A stretch of 64,000 bases of DNA, taken from NCBI GenBank assembly GCA_037783545.1, contig JBBELK010001383.1, positions 46,078-110,077 of the forward strand. The letters run 5' to 3'. The notes beneath the pieces are model-generated. The model had not been told where the DNA came from, did no database searches, and saw only the letters and a program-made list of their open reading frames with translations. Numbering within the stretch: the stretch's first letter is position 1; each line of letters opens with the position of its first letter. The DNA comes from Henricia sp. BOLD:AAB3569 (Eukaryota; Echinodermata; Asteroidea; Spinulosida; Echinasteridae). The translations under genes were made by a program, and so were the position numbers. Below are positions 22,838 to 35,353 of the stretch, piece after piece.

Positions 22838-24094
22838 TCACGATTTTTCTCTCATCTCAAGTTTGGTTGTTTCCTTGGGACTGATGATCTGGATTCCAAT
22901 CAATAACCACTAATATTAAAAAATGTACAAGCACCTATCATGCCTATCTCAATAGACGGGTGTGACTAGGCCTATTTTCCGCAAAACAAAATTTCGCAAA
23001 ACAAACTAAATCGACATTTCCAGTGCACTAATCTACTGGGAGTGCACAAACTTTACACAGGAATGGGATTTTGTCACGAGCTTGAAGTTTAGTCCCATAT
23101 GGAGCTTAGTAGACATTGTGAACCTTCTATCAAAAATATGAATGCAAGTCACTTTGTATGTAGGTTAGATAATGCATGGCAGATAGCTATACGCGCGTGG
23201 ATTTTGAGCTTGCCGAAACTGTCTATTACCACCGAGTTTTTCCGAGCCGCATACGTTTCCCGTACGCGTGACATCATCGCAAGGGACCATGATACGCGTA
23301 CGGGAAACGTATGCAGCTCGGAAAAATCGGGTGGTTAATCAAAATGTTGCGTGTTTATTCAAGAAGTGAGCGAAAGTGTACATGTACATAGGCCTATATT
23401 GATGTGAAATTCTCAGATTAATAACCACGCAATATTTTAGGACAATAACGGCCCGGTTTTTGACTTTTCTCAAAAGTTAGACGAAGTAAAGAGCTGATTT
23501 TTTTACTCGGGTTGTTTTTCAATTATACAGGGAGATTACACTATTTGACCAATCATGTATACTGCCTTTATTTGAAATAAACACAATTTAAGAAAAATAA
23601 AGAATGTCTTTGGTCTTTGTCTCTTTTTGTCAGCGGTGCAGAAGTACATGTAAGTGTTTTGTGAAATTAATTTACCACTTTTGTGAAAATGTCACAAAAA
23701 TTGCCAATATTTTACAAAACCGGCCGAGAGTTTGAAATTCACAAAAACATGCGTTTTTCAACAAACTCGTCACCTTGTTTTCACAAAAGTTGTAAAAAAA
23801 TCACAAAACTGTTCAGTTGATCAGCTGATTTCCTCTTGTTTCCTCATATCCCATTGAAAATTGACTTCATGCACTAAATCTATGGAACATATGGCATAAA
23901 AATTCAAAGAAAAACATTACATTTTCACCCCTAAATTCATGTTTTCTCGCCATATTTACACTTTCTCAGTGGGGTGTTATGTCATATTATGAAGGATTAG
24001 TGGCGCGGGTGTATGGTATTTATACGGAAAATAAAAAAAAAATCCGGCATTTTCCTCTTTTTTTGTAATGACACACACACATTTACTAAAAAAC
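22838..24094. other. No gene seen; hairpin at 23228-23334
   Basis: Non-coding. Around 23660-23830 there are repeated TCACAAAA/TTTTGTGA words that suggest a degraded palindromic element. Confidence 0.4.
23228..23334. repeat. Hairpin with 42-bp arms
   Basis: CATACGTTTCCCGTACGCGT at 23250-23269 and its exact inverse ACGCGTACGGGAAACGTATG at 23293-23312 are flanked by further matching sequence (CCGAG...ACC and GGT...CGG). The loop is 23 bp and contains TGACATCATCG-like sequence. Confidence 0.85.
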
Positions 24095-26590
24095 ACGTAC
24101 CGTGTACAACGAATACGGTTTACTATACTGTGCATGCCATAAAGCTGCCGTTAAACATAATAATGAGAATCTATGGAACGAATATAAATGCTTACGCAAT
24201 AAAGTGACACACATGATGCAAAAACAAAAGGAAGACTATTACTGTGGTTCGATCCGTGATAATGCTGGCAATAGCAAAAAGATCTGGAGTCTTCTCAAGG
24301 AAATAACTCCAAAACAAGAGCGTGTCCTCCCTAGTTCTATTACGATCAATGGATCAGACTGCACTGAGGCTAATCAAATCGCTGACGCATTCAATAATTA
24401 CTTTGTGACATGCGCAGAAAACGTCACAAAAGATCTGCCCGTTACCACTCCAATTGAGCCTACTTGTAGCAATGGCCTCGTTTTTGATTTGAAACTAGTC
24501 TCGTGTGACTTTGTTGCGAAAACTATCACTAATATGAGTGTAAGCAAAGCTACGGGAAATGATCAGCTCAGCTGTCGCTTGATAAAAATTGCTTGCCCGG
24601 TAATCCTTCACTCTTTAACTAATATAATAAACATGTCTTTAATGCAAGGATATGTACCCGAGGGACTGAAGAGTGCAAAGGTAATACCGATTTTTAAGTC
24701 CGGCAATACTTCGGACATGAGTAATTACCGTCCTATTTCTGTATTGCCAATTGTAAGTAAGATCTTGGAGCGAGCTGTTAATGAACAATTATATGAGTTT
24801 ATTAATGAACACGACCTTTTGCACCCAAATCAATCGGGATTTCGTCCATTGCATTCAACAACTACCATTCTCGCCAAATTAGTCAATCAGTGGAGCAGAA
24901 ATGTAGAACGTGGCGACCTGACAGGAGTGGCTTTCATTGACCTTAGAAAGGCTTTTGACACAATTAACCACGAAATTCTTCTAGCTAAATTGAGCTCACT
25001 AGGTTGTTCGGCAAGTACCATGAAGTGGTTTTCAAGCTACCTGTCAGGCCGCACACAACGAGTATATATTCACAAAGGTTATTCTAAACCACAGAAAATT
25101 GTTAGTGGTGTTCCACAAGGTTCAATTTTGGGTCCACTTTTATTTTCAATTTACGTCAACTCTATGCCTTTCTCAGTCAATGACGGTATTGTAGATATGT
25201 TTGCCGATGATACAACTCTGACAGTGAATGGCAGGACTCCTACAGATATTGAAAATAAATTATCCGCTGCTTTGATTTCCATATCGAACTGGTTGAATAA
25301 ACATCGGCTTGTTCTAAATTATGATAAAACTAACGTTATGCTCATGGGATCTAGATCAAAAACCAAAGACACTGATTTTAAAGTAGAGGTAAATGGTACT
25401 GTTCTTGAAAGAGTTTATAAAACCAAATGTTTAGGGGTGATTATTGATGATGAGTTGAAATGGGCAGATCAGATAGACAAGGTTGTGAGTATTGTACAGA
25501 CCAAACTTGGAATTATCCGACGAGTAAAGCCGTACTTGCCAACTGATTCCATTAAATTAATTTATAATGCCTTTATCTTGCCACACTTTGATTACTGCTC
25601 GCAAATATGGGCAGAAAGATTCAATATACATACAGAAAAGTTATTAAAACTTCAAAAACGTGCTGCCCGATTAATTCTAAGTAAAGGTTACGACACTCCC
25701 TCTAAAGAGATGTTTAATACATTAGGCTGGATGCCGCTACAGAAACGATTTCACTATCTGCGAGCAATATTTATGTACAAGTGTATAAACAATCTTACTC
25801 CTTCTTATCTTACAGCCGAAATCCTTAAAATATCCGATCTGCACCATCATACTACCAGACAGGCGACTAAAGACACATTATTTATTCCTAAATACAAAAC
25901 AGAATGCTTAAAGCACAGCCCTTTTGTCGCCGGGGCAATTGTCTGGAATAATCTTCCCCAAAACATCAGATCGGCAGCATCAATTAGCTCTTTCAAGTCA
26001 GTACTAAAAGATACCCTTGTTTAATTTACATGTTAGGTATAATTGTTTTAGTTCATCTCTGTATAGTATTTATAACTGTATTATTACTACACGTATATAT
26101 TTTATCAATTTTATTGAATTGTCATCCTATCCGTATATGTTTGTCCGTCAGCTCGTCGTAGCATCTGTTTGTATGTCTGTCCGTTAGTGTATTTGTCCAT
26201 CCCTCCCTCTGTGCGTTTGACTATTGGTCAGTCTGTTGTCAGTTAACCCGTCCATCTATTTGTTTGTTAATTGATACTATATGTTTTATCCAGGATTTCT
26301 TTATTCTCGTGTGATTTCCATTTTTACTTTTTCTGTCATTTGTGTATATTTTCGTCGATTATTTTATGTTTGTTTTAAAGCATTGTTTTATTTATTTAAA
26401 CTAAATTTAACTAAAACCTCTTGCCTGTTTATTATTATTTTATTAATATTTCTAATTTGTAATGAATCTTATGTTACTTTAATTGTTTTATAGTATTGTT
26501 TTTACATTCAGGGCCTCGTGGGAGACCACATTAATGTGAACGAGTCACCCTGATTAAATATCAGATATAAATAAATAATAAATAAATATA
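24095..26590 (+). mobile_element. 5'-truncated CR1/L2-like LINE with open RT frame
   Basis: A 640-codon uninterrupted frame (24102-26024) carries a reverse transcriptase. NYRPISVLPIVSKILE, GVAFIDLRKAFDTINH, GVPQGSILGPLLFSIY and MFADDTTLTV are seen, with the catalytic FADD at residues 367-370. The C-terminal region (QKRAARLILSKGYDTP, NNLPQNIR) is typical of the Jockey/CR1/L2 group. The endonuclease is missing, so the first Met is probably incidental and the real start was lost by 5' truncation near 24095. The 3' UTR ends with GGGAGACCACATTAATGTGA and an (AAAT)n tail at 26566-26588. The intact frame suggests fairly recent insertion. Confidence 0.9.
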
Positions 26591-27099
26591 CACTGTATAC
26601 AGTATATATAATTGACCTCGGCTGCCAACAGCCGGCCAGCTAGCGCGCGTACAGACGGTGTCGGATTACTTGATTTGCGCACATGTCAAACGGCTGTTGT
26701 ATTAGAAGAAACTACGTAAACATGAAACAGTGCCTGCTTATCCCTGCAGTAATGTATTTTATCGCAAGAGGGCGCTAGTACAAAAACTCGCCTCGACATT
26801 TTGTTTCACACAATTTCGGAAGAAAAACGACACGGTTTTTCACTGTTTTCACAAAAGTTTGACGAGGTATGGAGCTAGATTTTACTGAGGTTGGTTTTAA
26901 TAATGCATATCTTTATTCATACAGGAAGATGACACTATATGACACTGTTTGTAAGGGCTTACCAATGATGTATACTGCCTTTAATGTACTAGTGACAATC
27001 ACATGTTATTAATCTTGGTGGAACCAACCGATATCCCTCATGAGAATGTTCTTTGTTAAGGAGACTGTTGTGTTTGCAGTATTTGTACTTGTGATTTCT
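26591..27099. other. No gene seen
   Basis: Non-coding DNA with short TA-rich runs. Confidence 0.4.
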
Positions 27100-27205
27100 G
27101 ATTATTATTATTATTATTTCTTTCTGGTATTCGTACCAAGGATCCCTTAATAGTGCTCATTGCACTGTCACTCGTAAGGAAACCCATGAAGAATTAGATT
27201 TGAAA
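27100..27205 (-). repeat. SINE-like tail with (ATT)n, inverted copy of 51725-51838
   Basis: On the minus strand GTGACAGTGCAATGAGCACT and GTACGAATACCAGAAAGAAA lead into an (AAT)n tail. The same order is seen on the plus strand at 51763-51838. It is a truncated copy of that family. Confidence 0.75.
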
Positions 27206-29006
27206 TAAAGAAAAAGGTCAGTTCTGTGGTTTATTCAGACCAAATACAATACTCACATAAAGTTGGGCGTATTGATATCATTTTTTAATTTTTCAAAATC
27301 GCTGCTTTAACCTGTGACAAGGTGTCTGTCATGTTCGGTATATATAACAAGTATAATGTATTACTGGAATTGTTTTCATGCATGATGTGGATGGTATGCA
27401 AAGTTGTGAAATTACCGTAATTAAGTGACGACACTACATCCACATTTTGATAAATCTGCACAAATAAATTATGATTTAGTCGCAACAACTGTTAAGAATA
27501 TTTATTTGTCTTAATTATAAATTATTATTTACGTTGTCTTAATTATATTGCCTTCAACATTAGGTTCCGCTGGATAGCAGTTACTGTTCGTGTATTTAAA
27601 ATTAGATAGACGATAACGTGACATCAACAGTCTCATAAGGCCAGGTCCAAGACCGTGCAAAGGTTTCGGGAGACATATTGGTGCAACACGTTCAATGACA
27701 AAAGGTGCCCTACAAAATGGCTGGCAGCTGATCGATATTTCATTAAAGACCCTATATATGTACCGTTTACAAGACCAAACTGTTCGTGGAATAAGAGTGT
27801 AACATACCTAAAGAAGAAATGTTAGCTACACGGCCTAGATACATGCGTGGCCTTGTACAAGTGAATGGTAAAAAAAGTCCCGTGCACTGGACGTATTTTA
27901 ATTTTTTTAATTAAAACAAGAAAGAAGACTGCAGTACACTCGTTTGTCAATTTCCTGTATAAAATACCATTTTGGACGGAAATAAATTCCTCTGGTGTTT
28001 GTTACCATTACTATCGTCACTAAGTATTATTGTATACCGTGAATAAAAAAATGGGGTCACTGCAAATGATAATGTACCTATTGTTTCCGCCTCCCCGCGC
28101 TGCCCCACTGCCTAGGTAGGAGTTTGGTCACGTTTTTCGTGCCCCAGGGTGGGGATTTTGACCCATTGAAATACAATTTTCTGTGCAGTTGTATACAAGA
28201 TGTGCATGTTTTGCACCCGAGGGTGGGGATTTTGTCACGAAAAAAGTGACAATCCCCACCTCTTAGGTGGGGTAGCCCGGGGGGAGGGGGAAACAATTGA
28301 TAGGTGCATAAGTGGGCCTTTAACGACATTGGCCAAACAATGATTATTAACAAAGCATCCATACTGACTACGGTCAAAGAAAACGCAAAATTGTTGATAG
28401 ATCTTGTGAAGAAAAAAATCCCGCAAATTCATTGAAGCGTGTAGTGGTCTGAGTTGTCAACAAGTTCTTGATACACTATTACTGTTTTGGGTGAAGAACT
28501 GAACATTAATTTTGTAAAATGGCGACCACATACTAAATTATAATCGACACTAAAAGTAAACAAAATTGACAGAATCTAAAATTAACTGCATAATAATTGT
28601 TTCTGATTTCCTGTGAAAACGAATAAATGAAATCATTGGTGTGATATGTAGTTTCTCCCATTACACCCGCCGCGTTTTTTCTTCTTTGTACTATATATGT
28701 ACTATATTTTCTTAATGTACAAAACGGATGTAACGCACGGTGGACAGAACATGGACTCCCACTTCATACAAACACCCGCCTATAAATGTTCCCCCGCGCT
28801 GCCTCACCCCGCCCCCTTAGGAAATTTGCCACTTTTCAAAGAAAGGTTGCACGCATGCACACGAAAGTGGGAATTTATGTTCACACAGCCTATGCACTGC
28901 GGACATACGTGAACTGTTTTTGCACAGCGCTATGCCGTACGTATTGAGTATCCGGAAGTTTTAGCACGCACGGAATGAAATACATTCACCGCTACGTGCT
29001 GGAAAT
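27206..29006. other. No gene seen; GGTGGGGATTTTG repeats at 28140-28270
   Basis: GGGTGGGGATTTTG occurs near 28147 and 28211, with an inverse copy (ACAATCCCCACCT) near 28250. These probably mark MITE-type ends. No exon is supported. Confidence 0.4.
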
Positions 29007-29192
29007 TTACATGGCGGTAACATTTACACGCGACACCGGGACTCCGTATTCTGACATTTCCTGAAGGAGACCCAGGGTCCGCCCAAGCACCACCTGGGGT
29101 GTGCTACCTGGAATCTGACCACCGGACATGAGTACGACAGCTGTGACAGTCTGCATCTCATCGTTTGATATGGGCGGCTCTAAGTCCGCCAT
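29007..29192 (-). CDS. Possible small protein or first exon
   Basis: A 61-codon minus-strand frame starts in a good context (ATC ATGGCGG) and is GC-richer than its surroundings: MADLEPPISNDEMQTVTAVV and onward, stop at 29007-29009. A GT after TCAGATTCCAG could be a donor. No family is recognised, so it may be chance. Confidence 0.3.
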   Translation of the reverse strand: MADLEPPISNDEMQTVTAVVLMSGGQIPGSTPQVVLGRTLGLLQEMSEYGVPVSRVNVTAM

Positions 29193-29439
29193 GATGGATT
29201 AAGAGAACAATGATGATCAATGTATATTTGTTGTTGTTTTTACCAAAACAGGCTTTTAAAATGTTTTTGCCGATAATTATAATTTATAACATCATTTAGA
29301 TCTCAACATTTAGTCTGGTAACATTGTTTCCTGGATTCCACAGCCCAACAATACTTTGGCCGCCATAAGACATCTTCAATCACATAGTACAAATTGGCCA
29401 CTTTTTTGATTAATTACCACAAAAAACTAGAGTTTTAAA

Positions 29440-30150
29440 CCATTTTATGCTTTCTGCCAAAAAGCATGTTTGCCCTCGAAATAGAGCTCTGGTAACTGTA
29501 ATTTTTTTTATTCAGCACCCTAATTCTCTATTAGAGAATTTTTCTTGTTTTCGTTTTTACAACAAACTAGTGTTTTAAAACAAATTACCCTCAAAATGCA
29601 GCTTCATATAGCCGTCATTTTTAGATTCAGCAACGCCAAATTAGGCATGTGGCATGTTTCTATCTTCTCTTTGAGAATGCCTCTTTTTACCCAAAAGTAG
29701 TGTTTTTAAACCATTGTTTTTTAATTTTGTTTCCCCAAAAAGAACCGTTGCCCTCAAAATACATCTTGGACACCGATATGTTTGGATTCAGCACCCCAAA
29801 TTAAGCTTGTTACCATGTTCTGTTTGAGAAAACGGGGTTTCTCTGCACTAAAAACACTTGTTTTTCAACAATTCTTTTTTACTTTTTTGCCGAAAATACC
29901 CCTTTAACTTAAAATACAGCTTCGTAACAGTCATTTTTTTGGATTCACCACCCCAAATTCAGTAAGAGTGGCATGTTACCATTTTCTGTACAAAAAAAAC
30001 TCTTGTTTTTCAACCCAATTATTTGACTTGTTTGCCAAAAACCCCTTAAACTTAAAATACAGCTTCGTAACCGTCATTTTTTGATTCACCACCGCAAAAT
30101 TAGGTCAAATCAACATGTTACAACCTTCTACTTAAAAAATTCCTCTTTCT
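29440..30150. repeat. Diverged tandem satellite, about five units
   Basis: Units near 29473, 29588, 29751, 29902 and 30043 share CCCTCAAAATACAGCTTCGT, a GTCATTTTTGGATTCA-like segment and CACCCCAAATTA. Spacing is about 115-163 bp. The units differ by indels and substitutions, so the array is old. Confidence 0.7.
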
Positions 30151-30674
30151 GGCACTTTTTTGAAATGTCGGCTATTCTACTTAGCCTTGCACCAACATTT
30201 GAAAAAATGGGGAAATGTCTAGCAACACTGCGAAAAATAGAGTATTTCCCCCCAGCTATTATTTTTATATTCTACAAGACCAATGTCTCATCTGAACAAT
30301 ATGTGGTCGATGTTGAAATTGGAGCACTACCGTATGGGTTATGAGCTGTCAAAAAAATGGTATATTTTCATACTTTAAAAAAGTCAAAACACACCCCTAT
30401 TTGAAATAAATGGTATAACCCACCCAAATACCTGGTGATTATTTGTATACATTCAGTGCAGGGAAAATAATTATCTATATCTTGTTTAATGGTAACACAG
30501 CCTTGAAAATATGCAAATTTCACTCTTCAAAATGTGAAAAAATTGCAAAACTAGCCTAAAATCGTAAATTGGCTGTTGCCATGGCAACAAAGTAATTTTT
30601 TTCAAATATTTTACCAAATTTGTTAGTTTGGAGCAAAGGTCCGTCAAATATGAAAGTATGAAGAAGAAAAAAAA

Positions 30675-32100
30675 ATGTTGACCGTGGCCACTCGATTCTC
30701 GATATGTACAGTCCCTCACTCTTACATCCTATTAACGGGTGCTAAACGCAGTCCAGCAGTACCACATAGAAATTACAGCCAAATGCCTTCGTTTGCATAC
30801 CACCATTTCAAAATTGAAACCGTTCGCAGTGCAATGCAATTGATTAGAAAGAATTGCTATTTGGCGTCTATTAATATGGACGATGCATTGTTGCTTGGCC
30901 AGACATTCAAAGAATGTGCCCACAATGTTAGTGCCAGAACCACTTTAGCTCAAAACTTGGGGTTTATAATAAATTGGGAACAATCTATCCCAACGCCTAT
31001 TCAACAACCTTTCTGTGTTTTGTCTTTAATTCCACAGACATGACATTTCTTTACCAAAAGGAAAGGTAGAGCGTACCAGACTAACGATAAGGCGATGCCT
31101 TACGGGCCATTGTTCCGAAGAACAATGGTTCCTTGCTAAAAAGGCGTTTCACATAAACTATTTGAAATTGAAAGCTTGTTTCTTGGCACTGCAGTGCTTT
31201 TTTCAAGACAAAATTTAGATGTCACAATTTATTTGACGTCTGATAATGCCACTGCCTATATACCTTCAACATTTCGGAGGATCAAAATCCAAATTGTTGA
31301 ACTCTCTAACCAGTCAAATCTGGGTGTGGTGTATGGCACGGGAATTATGGCTAGTAATACTTTAACTGCCAAGTTCTCAGAATAAAATAACAGATTATGC
31401 ATCACGTCGGAACCTTCAAGGAAACTTGGAATGGAAACTGACTACAAATGTTCCCTAAAACCCGATGTTGATCTTTTTGCGTCTCGGCTAAATTATCAGT
31501 TGACGCCGTACATATATATATATATATATGTATCTCGGCAGCCTGACCCACATGATATGGACTGGGCAATGTACAAATATTTTTATGCCTTTTCCCCATG
31601 TTTGCATAATAGACAGAGTGCCCACTGAAGTGGAGCAGGGTCATGCGTCTGGGATCCTTATAGCGCCTTTATGGCACACGCAACCTTGGTTCCCGAGACT
31701 GCTTATATAATTACTGGCTGGGAACCATACATTTTGGAAACGGAAACAGAGGCAACTTTTCCTTAGTTACGTTCCGCCGCATAAACCTGTGGGGTCGGAA
31801 ACAATCGCAAGGTGGATTAAAGAGACACTTAAAACAGATAAATACACAGCTCATAGTACCCGCTCTGCAGGTTGCAGTGCAGCATTCAAACGCGGAGTAC
31901 CATTACAGACGATTATGCTTACTGCTGGGTGAACAAGGACGTGTTCTACCTTTGCCAGGTTTTACAATAAACCAATTGAAAGCGACAATACATTTGCGCA
32001 AGGTGTTCTTGGTACAGGTAGTACCATTGACTAAAGGTCATCCTTCTTTTACCTTTTTGCAGCTGTTTGCTTTGAACATTTCAATGTAAGTCCGAAGTAC
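30675..32100 (+). pseudogene. DIRS-type retrotransposon remnant
   Basis: The RT remnant reads HHFKIETVRSAMQLIRKNCY and then NMDDALLLGQTFKEC, so an internal deletion has brought the palm and the catalytic DD region together. An RNase H-like and connecting segment follows: VTIYLTSDNATAYIP and VDLFASRLNYQLTPY, the latter split by a (TA)n run at 31510-31529. At 31797-32010 is a tyrosine-recombinase C-terminus with TAHSTRSAGCSAAFKRGV (catalytic His and Arg) and, after a stop or frameshift near 31931, FARFYNKP with the catalytic Tyr. RT plus a tyrosine recombinase is diagnostic of DIRS-like elements. Deletions and frameshifts make it inactive. Confidence 0.8.
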
Positions 32101-32119
32101 TATCTGATGACGAGGTAGG

Positions 32120-32470
32120 CTTCCCTAATTAAACCAAATGAAATTAAGTGAAATTGAAGTTTAATTATAATTCTAACGAGTCGTCACTAGTAATGAAGGG
32201 CTTACATTCCCACCCTTCTACGAACCAATGTTCAATTTAGCCAGTATTTGGTTCCCACCCCAGGGAACTGCAAAAAGGGCTTTACAAAAATGCCCTGAAG
32301 TGTGATTGCTGGAAGGCACGGTTATATTGAGCTCTTGAACAATGTGTTCTTTCAAGCGTGACGACAAAATGCCGGTGACGGGTGCAATCTCAATGTAAGC
32401 CCTTCAGTACTAGTGACGACTATTATAATTAAACTTCAATTTCACTTCATTTTATTTCGTTTAATTAGGG
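32120..32470. repeat. Inverted-repeat pair at the DIRS 3' end
   Basis: TGAAATTGAAGTTTAATTAT near 32149 and the following CGTCACTAGTAATGAAGGGC recur inverted at 32400-32455 (GCCCTTCAGTACTAGTGACG, TAATTAAACTTCAATTTCAC). DIRS elements end in inverted repeats plus an internal complementary region, which would explain this pair. Confidence 0.65.
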
Positions 32471-33965
32471 AATTATTTCGTTGGGTTATAGTTCTCCAAT
32501 CCTTGGTTGATTCAAATCATTTCGTAATTCGTTTTCTAACACAACTTAGTCTCAATTAGGACTGTGGTATGTTACCTTTAAAAAATAAAGAGCCGTTCCA
32601 AGGCCCCTCTGCAGTGCATGGTTGTACCTACACTCCTTTAGCAGTGCTTTGCGCGCGCCACTTTAGTTTGCCCGCTACAACCACTGCTAAACTTCGCCGC
32701 ATATCCTGCGAAGCCAATCAGCACACCGCTTACAAAATCGTTAGGATTGTTGCACGGATAGCCAATCACAATCGGGTATCGCGCCGCGCCCCCTGACGTT
32801 CATGCATATGCATATATACCGCCGGTCCGCAGCGCGAGAAGTGAAATATACGCTTGCAAAAAAAAGACGATGAAACACACAACAAAAATCGGCAAATATT
32901 TCCCACTGCTAATACTCAAAACAGTCCATGTTTCCCTTCTACAAAAATAATATGTAATATTCTACCCATAAATAATGAAAATTCTACGTACATTTGTCTA
33001 GTCCAGTCGGGATCCAACGAAATCTAACGGCATTCCGAAAAAAACAGAAATCCAAAATTACCGCCGTGGCGCCGTATGGTTTCCCGTAGTTTGATTGGCT
33101 AACGATGACGTCATTGCTCGTTCCAGATTAGACTGCTTTACGGTCCACCTATTTTGCGTTGGTTAAGTTGTACGCAAAGAGCTTTATTAAATCGCCCCGA
33201 ATTCAAGTACACATACCTTATTTTTTTAAATATCTATATTTCTCTTCTTTGAACAGTATTATTATGCCCCACTAAATCAAAACCAATAAGCTATTAAAAC
33301 TCAAAGCATAGCCAATAAGCCAGGCGTGTATTTAATCAAGTTTTGATAAGTTTTTACTTAAAATCAGCAAGGATTTGCAAGTTCAAATTTAAATCTGAAG
33401 ATTTTACTTTGTTGTATACAAGATTTAAGTAAAGGTCAGCTACTCTATTTCCCAATCTTCTGTTTTCTTGCTCTATGTTTACATCTGCCCAAATAATTTT
33501 AAATAAACAGCCAAACTCACTTTGGGAAAAATATATATTATGGTCTTGTTTTTGTGACACAGAAACACATCATGACATAAAATGATAGTTAATTAACGGT
33601 TTTCTTTATTTATTCACTGTCACACAACTTTACACAGTCACTACACAACTGATACATATGACATGGTGGATTTCAAAAACGTAAATATTGCCAAAAAATG
33701 TAACCCATAATACACTGTACATGCAAAACCATCTGCTGAATAAATAGTCACATCAATTAAAAGGTTTTGCTGTTGCAGAGAGTACATCATGAAGAAATAT
33801 TATTAATTAAACTCCTTAACAGCATTGTTCAATTCCAACTTTTTGAATAGATACTAAAAATAAAGAATACTCTCTGACGATATTTAGTTTTAAAACAATT
33901 TTTTTAAATATTTAAATTGGAACACAGCAAGATGTTTGTTTGACGGTGAGATTTCTGGTCCAAAC
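32471..33965. other. No gene seen
   Basis: Non-coding flank between the DIRS remnant and Polinton copy A. The Polinton sequence stops abruptly near 33975 with no terminal repeat visible. Confidence 0.4.
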
Positions 33966-34851
33966 TTACCCATCGACTTGAACTTTTACTTTAGTCAAGT
34001 CTGGGTTATAACTGTTTTGTGGGTTTTTGTCCGTCAAGTCCTTGAAAATTAAAAACACGCCCTTCAAACTCTTGACGTTGGTGTTAATGTTGCGCGTCCA
34101 CGCGTTGTCGGATCTGTTTAGAATATTTTCATATTGGTGGTGGACTCTGTCGAAATAAAAAGAAACTCCCCTCACGTACCTGTCTCTAATTTGGGTAGCT
34201 AGTTTTAAATCGTTTATGACCTCGTATTGCAATTTCAAGTGAGTAATCTTGTAAGTCGCGCTGTCGTCGGTAGACTTTACAACTTTTGAGTGATCGTTCC
34301 ACTTGATGGCAAAAGATAATTTTCCCTCTAATCCACTAGGATAAAACGGGTGATGGTCGGTTAAAATTCCAATGTCTAACGGAATGGCGTAAAACTTGCC
34401 GTATGCGTTAGCTACCGCCACGTCACCCTTGTCCGTGCTTACCGCGTATTCCGCTTCTACCCTGAGTTTAGTTACGTTTGATTGTTCAATACCAAATAGA
34501 CTCAAATTATTTTGGTGATGAGACGATATCCAGTGATCTTTATAAGACTTGTAGACGTCGTAATCATCCAAGTTGTAAATCTCGTTCCCATTCATTGAAA
34601 TTCGCATCTGCTTTACGATATTGCAAAACACGTTGTTGTAAAGAGTTTTATTATCGTCCGTGTCGCTATTTAATACTATTCTAAACATCAACAATGCCGT
34701 CCCCGGAATCAACACGTCGTCGTTTGTCCATTTTGGGAAATCAAGATTAAAAGTACTGCCGGCAGCAAATTAACCTTCTCTGGCCTTTAATATAATTTGG
34801 GTTTTTTATTACTCTGTAAGGATCAATTTTCTTTCCAAAGTGCTTATTCAT
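33966..34851 (-). pseudogene. Polinton copy A: capsid-like protein, truncated
   Basis: The minus-strand frame 34715-33966 (249 codons) is nearly identical to residues about 57-305 of the copy B protein at 45872. The initiating ATG would be at 34851, but a deletion of about 26 bp near 34760 shifts the frame before 34715. The 3' part is cut off near 33975, where the similarity to copy B ends. It would be a virion structural protein of the double-jelly-roll type; that assignment rests on position and family recollection. Confidence 0.75.
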
Positions 34852-34911
34852 CTTTATTTTATTATATAAAACTGATAATTTTATATTTAAATTTGTATCA
34901 CTTTAATTAAA
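34852..34911. promoter_or_regulatory. Divergent intergenic spacer of Polinton copy A
   Basis: A 60-bp AT-rich gap separates the divergent capsid-like and membrane-protein genes and contains TTATATAAAACT-like sequence. It matches the spacer of copy B at 45812-45871 and is the only space available for both promoters. Confidence 0.5.
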
Positions 34912-35338
34912 ATGGCATCGATCGCTATAATGTTGGGTAGAGCCTTTGTTAACGCGTTGGCGTTCACGGGATCAAATTTTATGTATTCTAAACTCGGAAA
35001 ATCCGACGAAGAACGTAAACGACACGATTTGGCGTTAGAAGATTTAGGTAAATCAAAACAAGAGAAGAGTTTGAAGAAAATCGTTTAAAATACTTGGATT
35101 ATTTGAACGACCGACTTAAAAAGAAGCACATGCTAAACATACCTTCAACGAAGTCGATGAAGCATTGTACGAATACAACAAAGTCACCGGCGAAGACATA
35201 GAACTACCGGTCGGACTGCAGCGCGAGCCTAGATTGTCCGACTTTTATACCAAACCAGAGAACGTAAAAGATGGTGAGATAGTATTCATCGTGGGAGGTC
35301 TGGGTTTACTGACATTTTTGATTTACAAATATATCTAA
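34912..35338 (+). pseudogene. Polinton copy A: small membrane protein, frameshifted
   Basis: The start MASIAMMLGRAFVNALAF agrees with copy B at 45811. A 5-bp insertion near 35060 and a further frame change near 35120 break it. The C-terminal frame ends with a hydrophobic segment (IVFIVGGLGLLTFLIYKYI, stop at 35336-35338), which looks like a membrane anchor. It is not assigned to a known Polinton family. Confidence 0.65.
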
Positions 35339-35353
35339 ATAAAATAATTGGCC

